DNA of 30,900 nucleotides from an uncultured Faecalibacterium sp. (lineage in GTDB: Bacteria; Bacillota; Clostridia; Oscillospirales; Ruminococcaceae). The position numbers and the translations under genes are program-made. How positions within the stretch are numbered: the stretch's first letter is position 1; each line of letters starts with the position of its first letter. The notes under the pieces are model-generated. The model was given only the letters and a program-made list of their open reading frames with translations, did no database searches and was not told the origin of the DNA. Location of the stretch: the NCBI GenBank assembly GCA_934553285.1, contig CAKTFD010000011.1:1-30900 (forward strand). Direction: 5' to 3'. This document shows positions 6,821-16,217 of the stretch, one piece after another.

Positions 6821-7213
6821 TTATCTGCCCGCTGCCAGTACCAGCAGGTTGTTCACGCCGTGCAGCAGCATACCCGGCCAGAGCCGCCCGGTCCGGTCGG
6901 CCAGCCACCCCAGCCCCAGCCCGCACACCAGCGCATAGGCCATGGCGGCGGCGCTGCCGTGCTGCAGGGCGAACAGCACCGCCTGCAGCAGGATGGCCTG
7001 CCCCCTGCCCAGCGGCTGTGCACAGCGCTGTACCGCGCCGCGGAACACCCCTTCCTCCACTATCGGGGCCAGCAGGCATACCCTGCAGAAAAGCGCTGCG
7101 CCGGCTTTGGGGGCAGGCAGCAGTGCCGCCAGCAGCCTGCCCGCCAGCAGATATCCCACCGCCCAGCCAAAAGCGGCCAGCAGTGCGGCGGTACGCGGTC
7201 CAGCTCTGTGCAT
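6821..7213 (-). CDS. CPBP-family intramembrane metalloprotease (CAAX/Abi-like)
   Basis: A small membrane protein of 130 residues, mostly hydrophobic. The three signature motifs of the CPBP family are in order: EEGVFRG (E53, E54, R58), FALQH (F81, H85) and HGVNN (H118, N121 or N122). These residues form the glutamate/histidine metal site of Rce1-like proteases. The protein is shorter than many family members, keeping little beyond the catalytic core. Bacterial relatives are linked to bacteriocin self-immunity or surface-protein processing, but nothing here identifies its substrate. The start is the ATG at 7213, with AGGAGG 10 nt upstream. tadA follows after 13 bp. Confidence 0.85.
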   Translation of the reverse strand: MHRAGPRTAALLAAFGWAVGYLLAGRLLAALLPAPKAGAALFCRVCLLAPIVEEGVFRGAVQRCAQPLGRGQAILLQAVLFALQHGSAAAMAYALVCGLGLGWLADRTGRLWPGMLLHGVNNLLVLAAGR

Positions 7214-7249
7214 GATGATTTTTCCTCCTGCTGTGTTTCGTTCCCGGCT

Positions 7250-7279
7250 ATAGTATCATATCTGCCGCCGGGTGCGCAA
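7250..7279 (-). promoter_or_regulatory. candidate promoter of the CPBP-tadA unit
   Basis: On the minus strand, TTGCGC (7274-7279), 18 bp, TACTAT (7250-7255). It is divergent from the degV promoter 40 bp away. Confidence 0.5.
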
Positions 7280-7317
7280 GGTTTCTGCGTTCTGGCGCAC
7301 CAATTTTATACAGAAGA

Positions 7318-7347
7318 TTGACACAGTGCCCTGCGGGGTGGTATAAT
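7318..7347 (+). promoter_or_regulatory. consensus sigma-A promoter of degV
   Basis: Perfect TTGACA (7318-7323) and perfect TATAAT (7342-7347) are separated by 18 bp. The predicted leader is about 60 nt, with GGAGG at 7403-7407 before the degV ATG. Confidence 0.88.
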
Positions 7348-7414
7348 ATTTTCCAACCATTTATACAAAAAAGTTGCATAGTTTGTATTTTACCGGCAAA
7401 CCGGAGGTGTTTTT

Positions 7415-8272
7415 ATGATCCGCATCCTGACCGATTCCGCGTCCGACATCCTGCCCGCCGAGGCAGCACAACTGGGCGTGACCGTTATCCCCCTGAACGT
7501 AACACTGGAGGATGGCACCCTCCTGCTGGACGGCATCGATATGACCCCCAGCGAATACTACAGCTATCTGGCGAGCTGCCACAAGCTGCCCACCACCAGC
7601 CAGCCCAGCCCGGAACGGCTCGAGCGGTTCTATCTGGAAGCTGCTGCCGCCGGGGACGAGGTGCTGGGCATCTTTTTGTCCGATGCACTGTCCGGCACCT
7701 ACCAGTGCGCCCGGCTGGCCGCTGATATGGCCAATGTGGACAACGTGCAGTTTGTGAACACTGAGACCGTCTGCCTGGCGCAGTCCCTGCTGGTGCGTCT
7801 GGCCGTCCGCCTGCGGGATGCAGGCAAGACCCTGCCCCAGATCGCTGCCGACCTGGAGCTGGCCAAACAGCACCTGCACCTGATCGCTGCTGTGGACGAT
7901 TTGAAATATCTGCGCAAGGGCGGCCGCCTGCCCGCAGCCGTGGCTGTGGCCGGCGGAGTGCTGGGCATCAAGCCCATCCTCGCCGTCAAGGAGGGCAAGG
8001 TGGCGCTGGCAGGCAAGGCCCGCGGTCTGCCCGGCGTCTATGTAGCGCTGTTCAAAAAGATCGAGGAGATGGGTGGCATCCACTCCGCATTCGACACGCT
8101 GGTCGGTTACACCACCAGCCCCCGGGAGATCCAGCCCTTCCAGACCTACCTGCAGGATAACCTGCACCTGGCCGAGCCGCTGGTGCGCCAGATCGGCTGC
8201 GTCATCGGCACCCATGTCGGCCCCGGTGCCTTTGGCATCGCCTTCTTTGATAAAGAGCTGGTGCTGGCATAA
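7415..8272 (+). CDS. DegV family fatty-acid-binding protein
   Basis: A 285-residue DegV protein. Family members bind a single fatty acid and, in Firmicutes with a fatty-acid kinase system (FakA), act as FakB carrier subunits. Visible motifs are TDSASDI (6-12), TSQPSP (61-66, with the lipid-carboxylate-binding Thr/Ser), LSGTY (92-96), DDLKYLRKGGRL (about 167-178) and GTHVGPGAFG near the C-terminus. The length is normal. The start is the ATG at 7415, with GGAGG 7 nt upstream. It is a single-gene unit with a consensus promoter and its own terminator. No fakA lies nearby, so the kinase partner is not shown by this window. Confidence 0.92.
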   Translation: MIRILTDSASDILPAEAAQLGVTVIPLNVTLEDGTLLLDGIDMTPSEYYSYLASCHKLPTTSQPSPERLERFYLEAAAAGDEVLGIFLSDALSGTYQCARLAADMANVDNVQFVNTETVCLAQSLLVRLAVRLRDAGKTLPQIAADLELAKQHLHLIAAVDDLKYLRKGGRLPAAVAVAGGVLGIKPILAVKEGKVALAGKARGLPGVYVALFKKIEEMGGIHSAFDTLVGYTTSPREIQPFQTYLQDNLHLAEPLVRQIGCVIGTHVGPGAFGIAFFDKELVLA

Positions 8273-8283
8273 AAAACAAGCTC

Positions 8284-8332
8284 AAAAGGGGACTGCTGCA
8301 CACTTGAACCGTGCAGCAGTCCCCTTTTTGTT
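8284..8332 (+). terminator. bidirectional intrinsic terminator between degV and the dipeptidase gene
   Basis: An 18-bp perfect stem (AAAAGGGGACTGCTGCAC at 8284-8301 with its complement at 8311-8328) has a 9-nt loop. T runs follow on both strands, so it can serve degV (+) and the convergent dipeptidase unit (-). It shares the CTGCTGCA core with two other terminators here. Confidence 0.92.
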
Positions 8333-8415
8333 TTCCAGACACCGCTCTTTTCCGCAGTCCCGCACCCGGTACAGGCCATGCGGAAGATGCCGTTTTGCAA
8401 TTTTTCTTCTTGTTT

Positions 8416-9405
8416 TTACAGATTGTTTTCAAAAAAGCGGTACGCATTGCGCCAGTAGACGGCTTCCACCTCGTCCTCGGTAAAGCCCTCGCGGCGCAGC
8501 GCCTCGGCCAGCAGCGGCATACTTGCCGCCGTTTCCAGCTCATGGGTGCCGCTGATGCCGTCAAAATCGCTGCCCAGGCTGATGATGTCCACACCACCCA
8601 CCTGTTTGAAGTGTGCCGCATGCTTTGCCACCAGCTCCACCGTGCTGCGGCAGCGCTGCGGGTGGACAGGGTCAGCATCCAGGAAGGGGGCAAAGTAGTT
8701 CAGCCCCACGATGCCGCCCTTTTCCGCCAGTGCGCGGATCATCTCATCGGTCAGGTTGCGGTTGTGGGGAGAAATGGCCCGGCAGTTGGAGTGGCTGGCC
8801 GCAAAGGGCCGGGTGCTGTTGGCCGCGATATCCCAGAACCCCTTGTCCGAAAGATGGCTCACATCCACCGTGATGTGCAGCTTTTCCATCTCGGCCAAAA
8901 AGGCAAAGCCCCGCTCGGTCAGGCCGCTGCCCGTATTGGGCACCAGCGCCCCGCCGGGGTTCGCATTGGGGGCCGCCAGCTCGTTGGGGTGGTTCCAGGT
9001 CAGGGTCATCATCCGCACGCCCAGCTCCTGCAGCCTGCGCAGCACCCCCAGGCTGCCCTTGCAGCAGCCGCCTTCCTCCACCGTGAGCAGGGCGCTGATC
9101 CTGCCCTCTGCGGCGTTGCGGTGCAGGTCGGCAGCGGTATACACCGGGGCGATCTGCGCCGGATATGCCGCCATCAGGCGCTTGAACACATCGATCTCTT
9201 CCAGCACCGTCACCAGCGGGTCGGCCCCGGGCATGGGGTCGGCCAGGTCCACAAAAGCTGCAAAGCACTGCAGCAGATAATCGCCCCTCTGTAATTTTTC
9301 AAGGTCGATATGCAGATCGTTATGCAAAAAGCTCTTGGGCGTGCCCACTTTTTCGGCATGACGCAGCTCGCTCAGGGTATCACAATGCAGATCCCATACT
9401 TTCAT
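8416..9405 (-). CDS. membrane dipeptidase (peptidase family M19)
   Basis: A 329-residue zinc dipeptidase of the renal dipeptidase family, which hydrolyses dipeptides including those with a D-residue at the C-terminal side. Metal-site residues visible are H7 and D9 (DLHCDT), the glutamate of TVEEGG (110-111), H184 (DVSHLS), H205 (ASHSNCRA) and D280 (GSDFDGI). RNLTDEM is the usual segment after the second His. No signal peptide or membrane segment is apparent, so it is probably cytoplasmic despite the family name. The start is the ATG at 9405. The SNF2 gene ends 15 bp upstream on the same strand, so they form one unit. Confidence 0.93.
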   Translation of the reverse strand: MKVWDLHCDTLSELRHAEKVGTPKSFLHNDLHIDLEKLQRGDYLLQCFAAFVDLADPMPGADPLVTVLEEIDVFKRLMAAYPAQIAPVYTAADLHRNAAEGRISALLTVEEGGCCKGSLGVLRRLQELGVRMMTLTWNHPNELAAPNANPGGALVPNTGSGLTERGFAFLAEMEKLHITVDVSHLSDKGFWDIAANSTRPFAASHSNCRAISPHNRNLTDEMIRALAEKGGIVGLNYFAPFLDADPVHPQRCRSTVELVAKHAAHFKQVGGVDIISLGSDFDGISGTHELETAASMPLLAEALRREGFTEDEVEAVYWRNAYRFFENNL

Positions 9406-9420
9406 GATGGATACACTCCT

Positions 9421-12400
9421 TTATGCTTCTTCTCCCAGCAGCTGCAGCAGCTGTTCGGGGGCCATGGAGAGGATGGCACCATCCGCTCCGCCGGTAACGG
9501 TATCGGCCAGCGACTGCTTGGCCTGCTGCAGTTCCACGATCTTTTCTTCCACGGTGTCCTGCGCGATGAGCCGGTACACCTGCACCGGGTTACGCTGGCC
9601 GATGCGGTAGGCGCGGTCGGTGGCCTGGTTCTGCGCGGCAAGGTTCCACCACGGGTCGTAGTGGATCACGATATCCGCCGCCGTAAGGTTCAGCCCGGTA
9701 CCGCCGGCCCGCAGCGAGATCAGGAATACATCCGCTTCCCCCTGGTTGAACCGGCGCACCTGCTCGGCACGCACGGGTTTTGGGGTGGAACCCTGCAGGG
9801 TAAAGTGGCTTATCCCGGCCTCGTCCAGCCGGTTTGCCAGCAGCTCCAGCATGGAGGTAAACTGGCTGAACAGCAGGATGCGGTGCCCGCCCGCCACTGC
9901 CTCGGCAACAAGCTCCAGGCAGGCGTCCAGCTTGGCGCTGCCGCCGCTCCAGTTATCCGCCACAAGGCGCGGGTCGCAGCAGATCTCCCGCAGCCGCATA
10001 AGCACCGCAAACACCGCCATCTTATCCTCGGGCTTTGCTGCCCGCAGCTTTTCGCGGGCATCCACCACCGCTGCCAGATACAGCTTGCGCTGCTCGGTCC
10101 CCAGCTCGATGCGGCGGACATTCTCGGTCTTGGGCGGCAGCTCCCGCAGCACCTCGGCCTTCATGCGGCGCAGGATAAAGGGGCCGGTGAGCTGGTTGAG
10201 CCGCCGCACGGCGTTCGCATCTTCCTCCTGCACGATGGGCTTTTCAAACCGGGCGCAGAAGGTCTTGTACGGGGGCAGATACCCCGGCATCAGGAAGGAG
10301 AAGATGCTCCACAGCTCGCCCAGGCGGTTTTCCACCGGGGTGCCGGTCAGGGCAAAGCGCACCCGGCTGTTTACCCGGCACACGGCTTTATACTTCTGGG
10401 TGGTATGGTTCTTGATGGCCTGCGCCTCGTCCAGGATGCAGGCATAAAACGCCTGCTCCGCGTACAGTTTTTCGTCCCGGCGCAGCAGGTCGTAGCTGGT
10501 GATGACGATATCCGCCTGCGGCCACTGCGCAACCAGCGCTGCCCGGTGGGCGGCATCGCCGTCCATTGGCACGCTGTGCAGCTGCGGGGTGAACTTTTTG
10601 CACTCTTCCTCCCAGTTCAGCACCAGTGATGCCGGGCAGACGATGAGGCTGGGCAGGGTCTGCCCGTCCTCCTTGCGTGCCAGCAGATAGCTCAGCACCT
10701 GCACCGTTTTGCCCAGGCCCATATCATCGGCCAGGATGCCGCCCATCCCATAGCCATCCAGCGTACGCAGCCAGCGGTAACCGTCCCGCTGGTATTTGCG
10801 CAGGGTCTTTTGCAGGGAGGCAGGCGGGGTATACGCGCTGTCCTGCACGGCATGGAAGCTGCGGCTGATACGCCGGAACGCATCGTCCCGGTCGAACCGC
10901 AGGCCGTTCTGCCCCGAGAGCGCCCGGTCCAGCGTGGGGGCGCGGTAGAGCGGCAGTTCTGCATGGCCGTTTTTCAGCTTTGCGCCGGAAAGCTCCAGCG
11001 TATCGTTCAGCTCGTCCAGCCCCTCCAGATTTTCGTCCAGCCGCAGCAGGCTGCCGTCCCGCAGGCGGTGGTAGCGCTTTTTCTGGTGCAGGGACTGCAA
11101 AAGCTCCCGCAGCTCGTCCAGCGGGAATGCGCCGGTATCCACCTCCAGGTCCAGCACGCTGCCATGCACCGACACCCCCACCGAGATCCTGGGCGGGGCG
11201 GCCTGCAGGCTGCGGAACGCATCGCTCAGGTACACCTCGCCCATAGCCATCAGGGCGGGCAGTCCCTCCTCCAGCAGCTGGAATACCTGTTCCTCCCCGG
11301 CGGCGCTGTAATGCTCCGGGGTGCGGACATCCGGTTCCAGATAGGCTGCCAGCAGCCGCTTTGCGCGGTTCTCGGTGCGGACATCCCGCAGCAGATCCGG
11401 CGGCACCGGCTCACCGGGGGCCACCCGATCCTCCCCGTACAGAAAGACGGGGTAGGCCGTGACGGAAAGCCCTGCATCCCGGTCGGCATCCAGATAGAAC
11501 TGCACCACCGGTTCCAGCGGGATCTGGTTCAGCAGCAGGCGGTCGGGGTCCACGATGTTCACCCTGCCGCCCAGCTCCGGCAGCACATAGCTGCAGAAGG
11601 CGGCGGCATCCGCGCTGGTAAAAAACAGGCTGTTCCTGGCAAAGGTATCCAGGACCGGCAGCAGCCCGCGGCATTCCTCCGGCCGCATCCGCCAGAGGGT
11701 GTTTTCCCCCAGCAGATAGACATAGTCCAGCCCGGATACCCCGTGCAGCGCCGGGGTACAACTCAGCTGCACGCCGCCCTTGCGGCGCTCCACCTTCAGG
11801 CTGAGGACCGGCATCCCCTCCTTGAAGGTGTAGCCGCCCACGATGCCCTCGGCGGCATAAAGCTCCACCAGCGCATCCAGGCCATCGCCGGTCAGTGCCA
11901 GCCCGCCGGCGGGGCCTTTATCCCACCGGCTGCGCGCCATGCTCTCCGCTTCGATCTCCTGCCGGGCGTTTACCTGGCGGCGCAGCAGCTGCAGCAGCTG
12001 CTGTGCATCCGGGGCAAAGGCGTCCCACCGGTGCACAAAGGCCAGCGACTTGCCATAGCTGACGCTCTGCCCGGTTTTTACTGCATCCAGAAGCGCCGGG
12101 ATGCTTTTTACCAGATACTGCCGCCCGCTGATGCCGTCCGAGATACGCAGCCGCAGCCAGATGCGGCTGTAGTGCAGCGTGATCTCCGGCTCCAGCAGAG
12201 CAAAGCCGGTGCGCTGGGCAGCGGCGGGCTGGGGCACTGGCTGCACCTCCTCCCGCTGGAACTTTTGCAGCAGCAGCTGGGCCGCATAGTCTGTCTCCGG
12301 CGCATCGCCCCGCCACTTGCGGCCAAACAGCATATCGAACCCGGCGGTATAGCTGTCTTTGCGGGGCGGCTCGGCATTCAGCCCGGTAACGCCCCGCTGC

Positions 12401-12729
12401 ACCCCGGGGATGCTTTCCGGCTTCTGCGCCGGGGCAGACGGGTTCTTTTCCGCGTCCTGCAGCAGCAGCGCCCCGATATGCTTGCAGTAGGTGCCATCGC
12501 CGTTCTGGTTATAGGGGCAATCGCAGGAGGCGCTGACAAAGCTGCCGTTTTCCCGCAGCCAGACCTGGGTATAATAGCAGTCCGGCCCGCTGCCCTGCAC
12601 CAGCGCTGTCAGATGCCGCACCCCTTCCTCGTTGGTGGTGCAGCTGCTTTGCAGGATGCGCTTGCTGTATTTCAGCGCGCGCTCAAAAATGGTCTTGCCC
12701 AGCAGCCGGCGGATGTCCTGTGCATCCAT
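9421..12729 (-). CDS. SWIM zinc-finger SNF2-family DNA-dependent ATPase/helicase
   Basis: The protein has 1102 residues. An N-terminal SWIM zinc finger (CxC...CxH: C69, C71, C82, H84) precedes a long middle region of the SNF2-associated type. The Swi2/Snf2 ATPase core follows: motif I DMGLGKT (K674), motif Ia ITSYDLL, motif II DEAQ (767-770), motif III LTGTPVENRLGELW, then ILLFSQFTSM, and motifs V/VI in RAGGTGLNLTAAD and RAYRIGQ near residue 1040. Such proteins translocate on duplex DNA and remodel protein-DNA complexes; the exact bacterial role of the SWIM/SNF2 class is unsettled. I chose the ATG at 12729, with GGGGAG 6 nt upstream. An upstream in-frame extension to 12846 would run over the promoter and terminator. 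Confidence 0.95.
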   Translation of the reverse strand: MDAQDIRRLLGKTIFERALKYSKRILQSSCTTNEEGVRHLTALVQGSGPDCYYTQVWLRENGSFVSASCDCPYNQNGDGTYCKHIGALLLQDAEKNPSAPAQKPESIPGVQRGVTGLNAEPPRKDSYTAGFDMLFGRKWRGDAPETDYAAQLLLQKFQREEVQPVPQPAAAQRTGFALLEPEITLHYSRIWLRLRISDGISGRQYLVKSIPALLDAVKTGQSVSYGKSLAFVHRWDAFAPDAQQLLQLLRRQVNARQEIEAESMARSRWDKGPAGGLALTGDGLDALVELYAAEGIVGGYTFKEGMPVLSLKVERRKGGVQLSCTPALHGVSGLDYVYLLGENTLWRMRPEECRGLLPVLDTFARNSLFFTSADAAAFCSYVLPELGGRVNIVDPDRLLLNQIPLEPVVQFYLDADRDAGLSVTAYPVFLYGEDRVAPGEPVPPDLLRDVRTENRAKRLLAAYLEPDVRTPEHYSAAGEEQVFQLLEEGLPALMAMGEVYLSDAFRSLQAAPPRISVGVSVHGSVLDLEVDTGAFPLDELRELLQSLHQKKRYHRLRDGSLLRLDENLEGLDELNDTLELSGAKLKNGHAELPLYRAPTLDRALSGQNGLRFDRDDAFRRISRSFHAVQDSAYTPPASLQKTLRKYQRDGYRWLRTLDGYGMGGILADDMGLGKTVQVLSYLLARKEDGQTLPSLIVCPASLVLNWEEECKKFTPQLHSVPMDGDAAHRAALVAQWPQADIVITSYDLLRRDEKLYAEQAFYACILDEAQAIKNHTTQKYKAVCRVNSRVRFALTGTPVENRLGELWSIFSFLMPGYLPPYKTFCARFEKPIVQEEDANAVRRLNQLTGPFILRRMKAEVLRELPPKTENVRRIELGTEQRKLYLAAVVDAREKLRAAKPEDKMAVFAVLMRLREICCDPRLVADNWSGGSAKLDACLELVAEAVAGGHRILLFSQFTSMLELLANRLDEAGISHFTLQGSTPKPVRAEQVRRFNQGEADVFLISLRAGGTGLNLTAADIVIHYDPWWNLAAQNQATDRAYRIGQRNPVQVYRLIAQDTVEEKIVELQQAKQSLADTVTGGADGAILSMAPEQLLQLLGEEA

Positions 12730-12777
12730 ACGTTCTCCCCTCCCCGGTACGTCTCTTATCGATCGGTCTATTCTATA

Positions 12778-12806
12778 AGCATACCGCGTTCCACCCCGGG
12801 ATGCAA
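12778..12806 (-). promoter_or_regulatory. sigma-A promoter of the SNF2-dipeptidase unit
   Basis: On the minus strand, TTGCAT (12801-12806), 17 bp, TATGCT (12778-12783), about 50 bp before the SNF2 start and just after the terminator of the upstream regulator gene. Confidence 0.6.
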
Positions 12807-12817
12807 GGGCACAGGCA

Positions 12818-12852
12818 CAAAAAGATCCCCCTGCACGCATGTACAAGGGGAT
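12818..12852 (-). terminator. intrinsic terminator of the DtxR-like gene
   Basis: On the minus strand, ATCCCCTTGTAC and GTGCAGGGGGAT form a 12-bp RNA stem with two G-U pairs around ATGC, followed by CTTTTT. It separates the regulator gene from the SNF2 promoter. Confidence 0.85.
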
Positions 12853-12867
12853 AGGCTGATCGTGTGT

Positions 12868-13257
12868 TTACTTAGCCTGCGGATGTGCGGTATCGTTGCG
12901 CAGCGCACTCTCGCGGATCTTTTCCAGCGTCTGCTCGCTGAGGATGTGCTCTGCCTTGCAGGCATCCTCGGCTGCGGTCTGCTGGTCCACGCCAAGCTGC
13001 ACAAAAAAGTGGGTCAGCAGCTGGTGGCGGCTGTAGATGCGCTCTGCGATCTCACGGCCCGGCTCAAGCAGGGTCAGGTTACCTTCGCCGTCCACCGCGA
13101 TATAGCCGTTTTCCCGCAGCTTTTTCATGGCGATGCTCACACTGGCTTTGGTAAAGCCCAGTTCATTGACAACATCAATGGAGCGTACTTTGCCCATACG
13201 CTGGCTCAGCATCAGGATCGTTTCAAGATAATCTTCCGCGGACTGGTGGATCTGCAT
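12868..13257 (-). CDS. DtxR/MntR-family metal-dependent transcriptional regulator
   Basis: A 129-residue metalloregulator. The N-terminal winged helix contains SAEDYLETI and the recognition helix in GFTKASVSIAMKKLRENGYI. The dimerisation/metal domain has RHQLLTHFF and ACKAEHILSE. Predicted metal ligands by family alignment are D9, E12, H78, E103 and H104. At the position of B. subtilis MntR E99 (DtxR C102) it has C100, while at MntR D8 (DtxR M10) it has D9, a mixed pattern. There is no C-terminal SH3/FeoA-like domain, as in MntR. The start is the ATG at 13257, with AGGAGG 11 nt upstream. It is monocistronic; no metal transporter is adjacent, so Mn versus Fe specificity is open. Confidence 0.88.
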   Translation of the reverse strand: MQIHQSAEDYLETILMLSQRMGKVRSIDVVNELGFTKASVSIAMKKLRENGYIAVDGEGNLTLLEPGREIAERIYSRHQLLTHFFVQLGVDQQTAAEDACKAEHILSEQTLEKIRESALRNDTAHPQAK

Positions 13258-13305
13258 GGTTTGTTCGGCCTCCTGCCTTGTTCCCTTTTGGGATTTTTCC
13301 GACCC

Positions 13306-13366
13306 GGTGTATACACCTTATGTCGTTTGATACAGGATATCATACTTTTGCAGTTGATGCAAGCAA
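13306..13366 (-). promoter_or_regulatory. promoter and candidate operators of the DtxR-like gene
   Basis: On the minus strand, TTGCTT (13361-13366), 16 bp, TATGAT (13339-13344). An inverted repeat TGATA/TATCA (13328-13342) overlaps the -10. A perfect 12-bp palindrome GGTGTATACACC (13306-13317) lies in the leader. Either could be an autoregulatory operator. Neither matches the B. subtilis MntR box I know, so this is inference. Confidence 0.45.
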
Positions 13367-13451
13367 TTCGCAGCAAGTTTTGTTAAACTAACCATATTTT
13401 TCTGCACAAAACTGCTGTTTTACCCGTTTGGCATGGGTCTTGTTTTGTGCA

Positions 13452-13482
13452 AAGGGTGCAATTTCCCCAGGCAGGCACCCTT
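13452..13482 (-). terminator. hairpin at the end of the fumarase operon
   Basis: AAGGGTGC and GCACCCTT (13452-13459 with 13475-13482) pair around a 15-nt loop, overlapping the fumB stop codon. The T run after it is poor, so it may stabilise the mRNA end rather than terminate. Confidence 0.4.
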
Positions 13483-14035
13483 ACACCGTTGCCAGATAGG
13501 CTGCCGGGCCGGACTGGTACAGATCGCCGCCGTGGGCATCCAGGATCACGGTCAGCGGCATGTCCTTTACGGTCAGGCGGCGCACCGCCTCGCAGCCCAG
13601 ATCCGGCCAGGCGATCACTTCCAGCGTCTGCACGCTTTTTGCCATCAGGGCACCGGCACCGCCCAGTGCGGCCAGATACACCGCACCGTTGCGCACCACA
13701 GCGGCCTTGACAGCCTCATCCCGCTTACCCTTGCCGATCATGATCTTATTGCCCAGGTCCAGCAAGCGGGGACTCATGGCATCCATGCGCCCGCTGGTGG
13801 TGGGGCCTGCCGAGCCGATGACCTCGCCCGGGCGCTCCGGGGTGGGGCCTACGTAGTAGATGGCGCTGCCCTCCAGGGTAAAGGGCAGCTTTTCGCCCTG
13901 GTCCAGCGCTTCCATCATCCGCTTGTGCGCCTGATCCCGGGCGGTGTACACCACACCGGACAGCAGCACGGTATCCCCCGCTTTCAGCGGGGCCAGGTCC
14001 TGCGCGGTGCAGGGGGTGGTAATTTTATATTCCAC
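13481..14035 (-). CDS. class I fumarate hydratase (Fe-S hydro-lyase), beta subunit
   Basis: A 184-residue beta subunit, equivalent to the C-terminal domain of single-chain class I fumarases and L-tartrate dehydratases. Motifs are SGVVYTARDQAHKR and YVGPTPERPGEVIGSAGPTT followed by SGRMD, the substrate-binding segment of the family. With the alpha subunit encoded upstream it interconverts fumarate and malate. The start is GTG at 14035, with AGGAG 7 nt upstream. The alpha gene ends 62 bp before it. Tartrate dehydratase is an alternative, but the malic enzyme neighbour favours fumarase. Confidence 0.92.
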   Translation of the reverse strand: MEYKITTPCTAQDLAPLKAGDTVLLSGVVYTARDQAHKRMMEALDQGEKLPFTLEGSAIYYVGPTPERPGEVIGSAGPTTSGRMDAMSPRLLDLGNKIMIGKGKRDEAVKAAVVRNGAVYLAALGGAGALMAKSVQTLEVIAWPDLGCEAVRRLTVKDMPLTVILDAHGGDLYQSGPAAYLATV

Positions 14036-14097
14036 AGCAATTCTCCTTTGGCATCCTCGCCCTCTCTGCCATTGCAGCCTGCGCTGGCGGCAGCTCC

Positions 14098-14937
14098 TTA
14101 CAGTTCCGCGCTGGCGCGGCGGGTCACATGGCAGGAAACATTTACGGCCACCGGCAGGCCTGCCACATGGGTGGGCATCTGCTCAATGGCAAGGCCCAGG
14201 CAGGTGGTCCTGCCGCCAAAGCCCTGCGGGCCGATGCCCAGTTCATTGATGGCGGCAAGCAGCTGCTGCTCCAGCTGGGCGTAGTAGGGGTCGGGGTTCG
14301 GGATATCCAGCGGGCGCAGCAGCGCCTTTTTGGCCAGATAAGCCACCTTGTCAAAGCTGCCGCCCACGCCGATGCCCAACACGATGGGCGGGCAGGGGTT
14401 GGAGCCAGCCAGCTTTACGGTGTCCAGCACAAACTTTTTAAAGCCCTCCACGCCGTCGGCGGGCTTTAGCATCTGGATGCGGCTCATATTCTCGCTGCCA
14501 AAACCCTTGGGTGCCACCGTGATGCGGCAGCCCTCGCCGTCCACCAGATGCACCGTAATGGCCGCCGGGGTGTTATCGCCGGTATTGCCCCGGCGCAGCG
14601 GGTCGGCCACGATGCTCTTGCGCAGGTAGCCATCGGTATAGCCCCGGCGCACGCCCTCGTGGATGGCAGCTTCAAAACTGCCATCGATGTGCACATCGGT
14701 GCCCAGCTCCACGAACACGCAGGCCATGCCGGTATCCTGGCAGATGGGCAGGGCCTTTTCCGTTGCAGCGCTCAGGTTGGACCACAGCAGGTCCAGCGTA
14801 TTTCTGGCCAGCGGCCACGGCTCTTCCTCCCGGGCCTTTTCCAGCGCAGCCTGCACATCCTGCGGCAGCTGGGTGTTGGCCTGGATGCAGAGCCGCGCCA
14901 CCGTATCGGTAATGCTCTGTGCGGAGATCGTTCTCAT
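14098..14937 (-). CDS. class I fumarate hydratase (Fe-S hydro-lyase), alpha subunit
   Basis: A 279-residue alpha subunit carrying the catalytic [4Fe-4S] cluster of the oxygen-sensitive class I fumarases. The three expected cluster cysteines are visible: C66 in CQDTG, the Cys of SNPCPPIV and the Cys of RTTCLGLAI. GNTGDNTPAAI and APKGFGSENMS are other family segments. The length matches two-subunit enzymes. The start is the ATG at 14937, with GGAGG about 8 nt upstream, placed between the malic enzyme stop and this start (15 bp gap). Its Fe-S cluster depends on machinery like the NifS/IscU pair at the left end of the window. Confidence 0.94.
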   Translation of the reverse strand: MRTISAQSITDTVARLCIQANTQLPQDVQAALEKAREEEPWPLARNTLDLLWSNLSAATEKALPICQDTGMACVFVELGTDVHIDGSFEAAIHEGVRRGYTDGYLRKSIVADPLRRGNTGDNTPAAITVHLVDGEGCRITVAPKGFGSENMSRIQMLKPADGVEGFKKFVLDTVKLAGSNPCPPIVLGIGVGGSFDKVAYLAKKALLRPLDIPNPDPYYAQLEQQLLAAINELGIGPQGFGGRTTCLGLAIEQMPTHVAGLPVAVNVSCHVTRRASAEL

Positions 14938-14952
14938 ACCGGCACCCTCCGC

Positions 14953-16125
<1,173 letters not shown>

Positions 16126-16156
16126 TTAAATTTCCTCCGTTACGGTTCGCGTCCCT

Positions 16157-16200
16157 GCCCTCTCGGGCCATGCTTTCGCACTGCCAGCGCCTGAGAGGGC
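16157..16200 (-). promoter_or_regulatory. structured 5' leader hairpin of the malic enzyme operon
   Basis: On the minus strand, GCCCTCTCAGGC and GCCCGAGAGGGC form a 12-bp stem with one A-C mismatch. Inside it, TGC-GAAA-GCA is a second small hairpin with a GNRA tetraloop. It lies between the candidate promoter and the ribosome-binding site. There is no T run, so it is not a terminator. It does not match a riboswitch class I recognise. Confidence 0.6.
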
Positions 16201-16217
16201 GTATTCTCACTCTTTTT

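Noticed and set aside
12730..12846. N-terminal extension of the SNF2 protein
   Set aside because: The extra 39 codons overlap the promoter at 12778-12806 and the terminator at 12818-12852. The ATG at 12729 has its own ribosome-binding site.
10810..13386. Open plus-strand frame of 858 codons opposite the SNF2 and DtxR-like genes
   Set aside because: No family motif, composition typical of an antisense shadow, and it runs through a promoter and terminator of the minus-strand genes.
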